64,000 nt of DNA, from positions 1,798,001 through 1,862,000 of the forward strand of contig NW_020825331.1 of the NCBI RefSeq assembly GCF_003286085.1, in the 5' to 3' direction. Positions 60,582 through 64,000 of the stretch are shown in pieces. The translations under genes and the position numbers were made by a program. Below the pieces are notes generated by a model. The model saw only the letters and a list, made by a program, of their open reading frames with translations, did no database searches and was not told the DNA's origin. The stretch is from Drosophila persimilis (Eukaryota; Arthropoda; Insecta; Diptera; Drosophilidae). The stretch's first letter is position 1. Each line of letters starts with the position of its first letter.

Positions 60582-62750
60582 ATGGTTAATCGTAGAATGT
60601 ACGAGTGCACAATATGTGGCCAGACGAGGGGCTCTGTTAGCAGCACTCCGCAGTACGATTTCCGGCGTCCTAGCACCAGACCAGAGGAGCGTACCGTGGT
60701 GGGTACCTCCGACCATTGCAGCAAATGCCAGCAGCTCACCTTCTTCATCAATTTGGAGGAGAGTGAGGATGAAGTACATGATGAACAAACGGGCAAGAAT
60801 GCTGTAAGCCAAAGACAATCCATCGACTACCAAGAAGCTCCAACTAATGCCTATCCCTTTCCTTTCCATTCCATTTCTCACTCCCTGCATCCGCAGCCCG
60901 ATTGGGTATTGCAGGGCGTTGTGCAGCCCGTGGGGGTTACTTCTTCTAGTTCTGATTTGCTGGATAATAATCCGCATCCGCCACCCAAGGTGCCAGCACT
61001 GCAGGAGCGCCATTACCTGAGAAAGAAGCCTCCTCTGACCCCACCATTACAGAGCCAGGAGCAGCAGCACCAGGATCTGGGAGAGAATCCTGCAAGTCCG
61101 ACCACACCAACACAAAGCAAGAAGCAGCAGCGCCAGGCAGCGTCACTGACCCCACGATCTGCCAGCATACAGCAGCGCCATTATCCGACCCCACGATCGT
61201 CGAGCGAGCGGCGTGCGGGTACTCGCCAGCGGAGGCGCAGTAAGAGGCGCACCAAGTCTATGGCGTCCAAGGTGCCGGCAGATTCCTGCTGTCATTTCAA
61301 AGATCTCGGAAACTTAAGCAGCTCCAAGACTACGACTACGACAACGCAGCAGCAGCATCAGCACAAGTCCGACCTTGAAAGGATGCCCATACATCCTAGG
61401 GAGGATATGCATATGCAGCAGATCGCACGTTATCGGAAGGTGCAACCGTCCAACGAGGCGTCCAGCATCGCCTGGTCGCTTCAGCAGGGAGATGGAAGCG
61501 GACATGGCCTTGCTGACATCTCAACCAGCGGCGAGAAACCAGAGGCGACGACTAGTGGCTCTCAGAACTCCCTGGAGCATCTGCAGCGTACAATCGAGGC
61601 GAAGCGCAAGGTAATGGAAAATTTGGCCAGCATTCAACGTCGCATGCAGCATCTAGAGAAGCGGAATCGATTGGCATGGTCCCTCAAGAAGTGCCCTCAG
61701 CGTCAGTGCGGCGGAGCTCTGCCCACCCCTGACCAGGCTAAACGGCTAAACGGAGGAGAGGTGGATAAAGATGCTGACCTAGATCGTCTTATTCGGAAGA
61801 GCGGGGAGGTGGACAAAGGCGCACCCCTGCTCGGGGAGCAACTGCTGGATGTCCTCAAGGAGAAGAGTGGTTTCAGCAAGGATTCGCGAGAATCCCCAAA
61901 TCTTCAGCGAGAAAGCCCCAATTTGGAGCCCGTGCAGGAGGAGACGACACCTGAGAGGCTTGGGTCCATCGTGCAGCGTTGCAACTACCAGCGGATCTTC
62001 CCAGTTCCACCTCCTGGCGAAAACACAACGCTGTCTTGGCCAGCCCAGTCCCAGTTCAGCACAGTAGACGTCCTGGAGAACGAGACCCTGGAGGAAGAGC
62101 CGAAGACGAACGCCGACTTGGTGGAGAAGGGCGGGTCCAAAAAGCTGAAGATGCGCAGTGATCCCTTACAGTGCCCCGAAGGGGATTGCCCGAGACTGTG
62201 CTTCGTCTCGTCCCTTATTACCCATTTACGAAACGATCATCACACGGTGACCGTTGATGGGATGGCCTTGCGGCAGACCAAGACCTTCTTCTTGGACCCG
62301 AACGAGACGCGTCTCAACCAGACCAAGTGCCACCGGATGTTCCTTTTGCAGGGAAAGACTATCAGTTCTATGGTCGACGAGCCGCTGGATCTGCTTCCCG
62401 TTCTGTTCATGTCGGTCCGTACCCGGCACCGTGATCTCTTTGTGGAACGCAGCATCAGCTGCTCTTTGCCACAGTATCAGCAAGAGGATGACTCGCACGA
62501 GATGCTGCTCCTGTGGCTGTCCACATTACAGCCCACTGGTGGGCGCGTCTGTGGCACACTTGCTGTTCGTTCCCAAAACCGAGCGGACACCACGATGGTG
62601 GCCACCGGCAGCACCTACGACCTTCGAGCCAGCCTTAAGATTGGCGCTCTCTTTGCCAGCTCCTCCGTCCTGATCATACCACATGCCTCTCTTCAGCGCT
62701 TGTCCAAGAAGCGCAAGCAAATGATAATCATTCAAGCAAAAATTTATTAG
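60582..62750 (+). CDS. Unrecognised zinc-finger-like protein, about 691-722 residues
   Basis: Not identified by name. The N-terminus has two CxxC pairs (CTIC at 9-12, CSKC at 46-49), a likely four-cysteine zinc site. The middle is low-complexity, Gln/Ser/Pro/Arg-rich with basic runs (RRRSKRRTKS). A coiled-coil-like segment follows (LEHLQRTIEAKRKVMENLASIQRRMQ, split here as LEHLQRTIEA and KRKVMENLAS). A C2H2-like finger (CPEGDC..LITHLRNDHH) begins near 62172. After it comes a roughly 160-residue domain (TKCHRMFLLQGK, LLLWLSTLQPTGGR), reminiscent of the Drosophila-restricted DUF4729 proteins. A 93-bp segment (60804-60896) looks like a genuine intron but stays in frame, so the length is 691 if spliced and 722 if retained. 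The ATG at 60597 is an alternative start. Function is unknown. Confidence 0.8.
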   Translation: MVNRRMYECTICGQTRGSVSSTPQYDFRRPSTRPEERTVVGTSDHCSKCQQLTFFINLEESEDEVHDEQTGKNAVSQRQSIDYQEAPTNAYPFPFHSISHSLHPQPDWVLQGVVQPVGVTSSSSDLLDNNPHPPPKVPALQERHYLRKKPPLTPPLQSQEQQHQDLGENPASPTTPTQSKKQQRQAASLTPRSASIQQRHYPTPRSSSERRAGTRQRRRSKRRTKSMASKVPADSCCHFKDLGNLSSSKTTTTTTQQQHQHKSDLERMPIHPREDMHMQQIARYRKVQPSNEASSIAWSLQQGDGSGHGLADISTSGEKPEATTSGSQNSLEHLQRTIEAKRKVMENLASIQRRMQHLEKRNRLAWSLKKCPQRQCGGALPTPDQAKRLNGGEVDKDADLDRLIRKSGEVDKGAPLLGEQLLDVLKEKSGFSKDSRESPNLQRESPNLEPVQEETTPERLGSIVQRCNYQRIFPVPPPGENTTLSWPAQSQFSTVDVLENETLEEEPKTNADLVEKGGSKKLKMRSDPLQCPEGDCPRLCFVSSLITHLRNDHHTVTVDGMALRQTKTFFLDPNETRLNQTKCHRMFLLQGKTISSMVDEPLDLLPVLFMSVRTRHRDLFVERSISCSLPQYQQEDDSHEMLLLWLSTLQPTGGRVCGTLAVRSQNRADTTMVATGSTYDLRASLKIGALFASSSVLIIPHASLQRLSKKRKQMIIIQAKIY

Positions 62751-64000
62751 AAAAATCTCGCATCTATTGTGAAAATTTATTGTTAATATTATTTCAAAAC
62801 TTGTACCACCAGACCCTGAAACGAAGCTGCGTACAGATTGATACAAAATTTATAAAAACTATTGTTAATTTTGAGTCAAATATACATATATGTATGTAGA
62901 ACTTATCTGTTGGATGCAAACGCAGATCATATCTTCTCTCGTGCTAGAGCAATGTAACTTCTCCGATCCTTCTCGGGTGCTGGGTTTCTGCAACTTGAAA
63001 GGAATGCGCTCTCTCCCATTCAGGCATGTCAAAGAGCACGTCTTCCTTGACGATGTTCACCATCTGTCAAAAGATCAGATCATCCAAGCTGGCGACCCCC
63101 ATATACGAGTACATCCTAAAATTTTCTCACCTCACTCTGACTCAATCTCTCTTATCCAGTGCGTCTTAGCTGTCAAGAGTCGGTATGTGCTCCAAGGGAG
63201 CGCACCCACATCTCTCTGATGCAGCCATCAGCAAAATCAATTGTGAAGAACAGAAATCTTTCTGAAGCCGCATGCAAAGGGTTCTTCCATTCGCCGCAGT
63301 GCAAAGCAAATTCCTACTCTTCTTCGTTCTAATAGGAAGGAGGTATTGACAGTCTAAAGGCGTGAGTGCCACTCTGCCAGTGTCCTGTGATGGCTGACGA
63401 CCAGAGAGTTATAAGGTATTAGTGCAAATCTGTGGCAACCAGGGGCTGACCCCTGACACGCGAATCGTCTCAGTCCGGAAAAGGCGAGGTATAACGGCCG
63501 GTATTTCGTAGGTGGGAAGAGATACAGAGATATGCGGTGTGGAATCAGCTGGAATATTTGTGATTGGGCGAAAAGATAATAGACAGATGGCTGGAATATA
63601 TTGTATAAGATGCATAAATCAGGATATTTCATATATACTGACTGAGTAGTGTAGTGTTTTTGCATTCTCTCGGTAGCAGTTGGCACCAAGACGTGCCCAC
63701 CTCTGCTCTAAGGCACAATCAAAAGAAGAGTAGAAGAGTGTGTGTGCCCACCCTTTGTATACAAGGCATGATTTATTGAATTAAACATTGAACAAATGCG
63801 TGCTACAGATAGAACTTTGACTATAGATATAGATGGATAGATAGAAAGGTAGATAGAATGTGCCGAATCGCAAAGTCTTATGGACTCTCAAATGCAATGG
63901 CTTCACAGATTTCTATTAATTCTCGGGTACTTTGTGGGTTATTTGCAAACGGCAAATAAATAATATCATTATTGTACAATATCCAAAATGCGGGCATAAC
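62751..64000. other. Right end: no confident gene
   Basis: No clear gene. On the minus strand there are short protein-like stretches in shifting frames (about 62944-63063 and 63190-63330; see findings), which may be a decayed gene. A GATA-type tetranucleotide run lies at 63822-63858 (tagatatagatggatagata..). Confidence 0.35.

Overview
The window is animal nuclear DNA from a fruit fly. The five genes I can name with confidence are Drosophila X-chromosome genes: sqh, Rbcn-3A (DmX), Spx, schlank and Spt6. Introns are short with GT..AG ends, intergenic DNA is rich in CA, TA and A repeats, and one DINE-1/SGM-like element carries a GTCY microsatellite. The proteins look diverged from D. melanogaster, and together with the DINE-1/SGM type this suggests an obscura-group species (D. 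pseudoobscura-like), Muller element A. The species call is inference from memory; no alignment was run.

Layout. 1-2.3 kb: sqh (minus). 3.4-4.0 kb: a possible two-exon 45-residue membrane peptide gene (minus). 4.1-9.1 kb: a TMEM132-family adhesion receptor gene (plus, probably dtn), whose stop codon is followed by a further 100-codon open frame. 9.4-15 kb: a very long AT-rich 3' region. 15.03-15.66 kb: the DINE-1/SGM-like element. 16.8-18.7 kb: an unrecognised 325-residue gene (plus) with a TATA+Inr promoter. 21.0-35.5 kb: Rbcn-3A (minus, 14 coding exons, one of 8175 bp), complete. 36.2-37.3 kb: Spx/SF3B4 (plus), head to head with Rbcn-3A. 39.3-49.3 kb: schlank ceramide synthase (minus), whose 8.5-kb first intron contains an intronless Josephin deubiquitinase gene (plus, 42.96-43.59 kb). 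49.8-51.1 kb: a block of degenerate tandem repeats. 52.0-58.9 kb: Spt6 (plus). 60.6-62.75 kb: an unrecognised zinc-finger-like protein (plus). 62.9-64 kb: no confident gene.

The genes are not an operon or pathway. Most are housekeeping: non-muscle myosin light chain, V-ATPase assembly, splicing, sphingolipid synthesis and transcription elongation. Several presumed promoters (upstream of sqh, between Rbcn-3A and Spx, at schlank) carry TATCGATA (DRE/BEAF-like) sites or the palindrome AACATCGATGTT. The observations most worth following are the TMEM132 stop-codon extension, the antisense small membrane peptide, the internally repeated gag/RRM-like unknown protein, and the shared palindrome. Exon boundaries were derived by hand from splice signals, phase and protein continuity. 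I checked that summed coding lengths are multiples of three for the TMEM132 gene, the 325-residue gene, Rbcn-3A, Spx, schlank, Spt6 and sqh.
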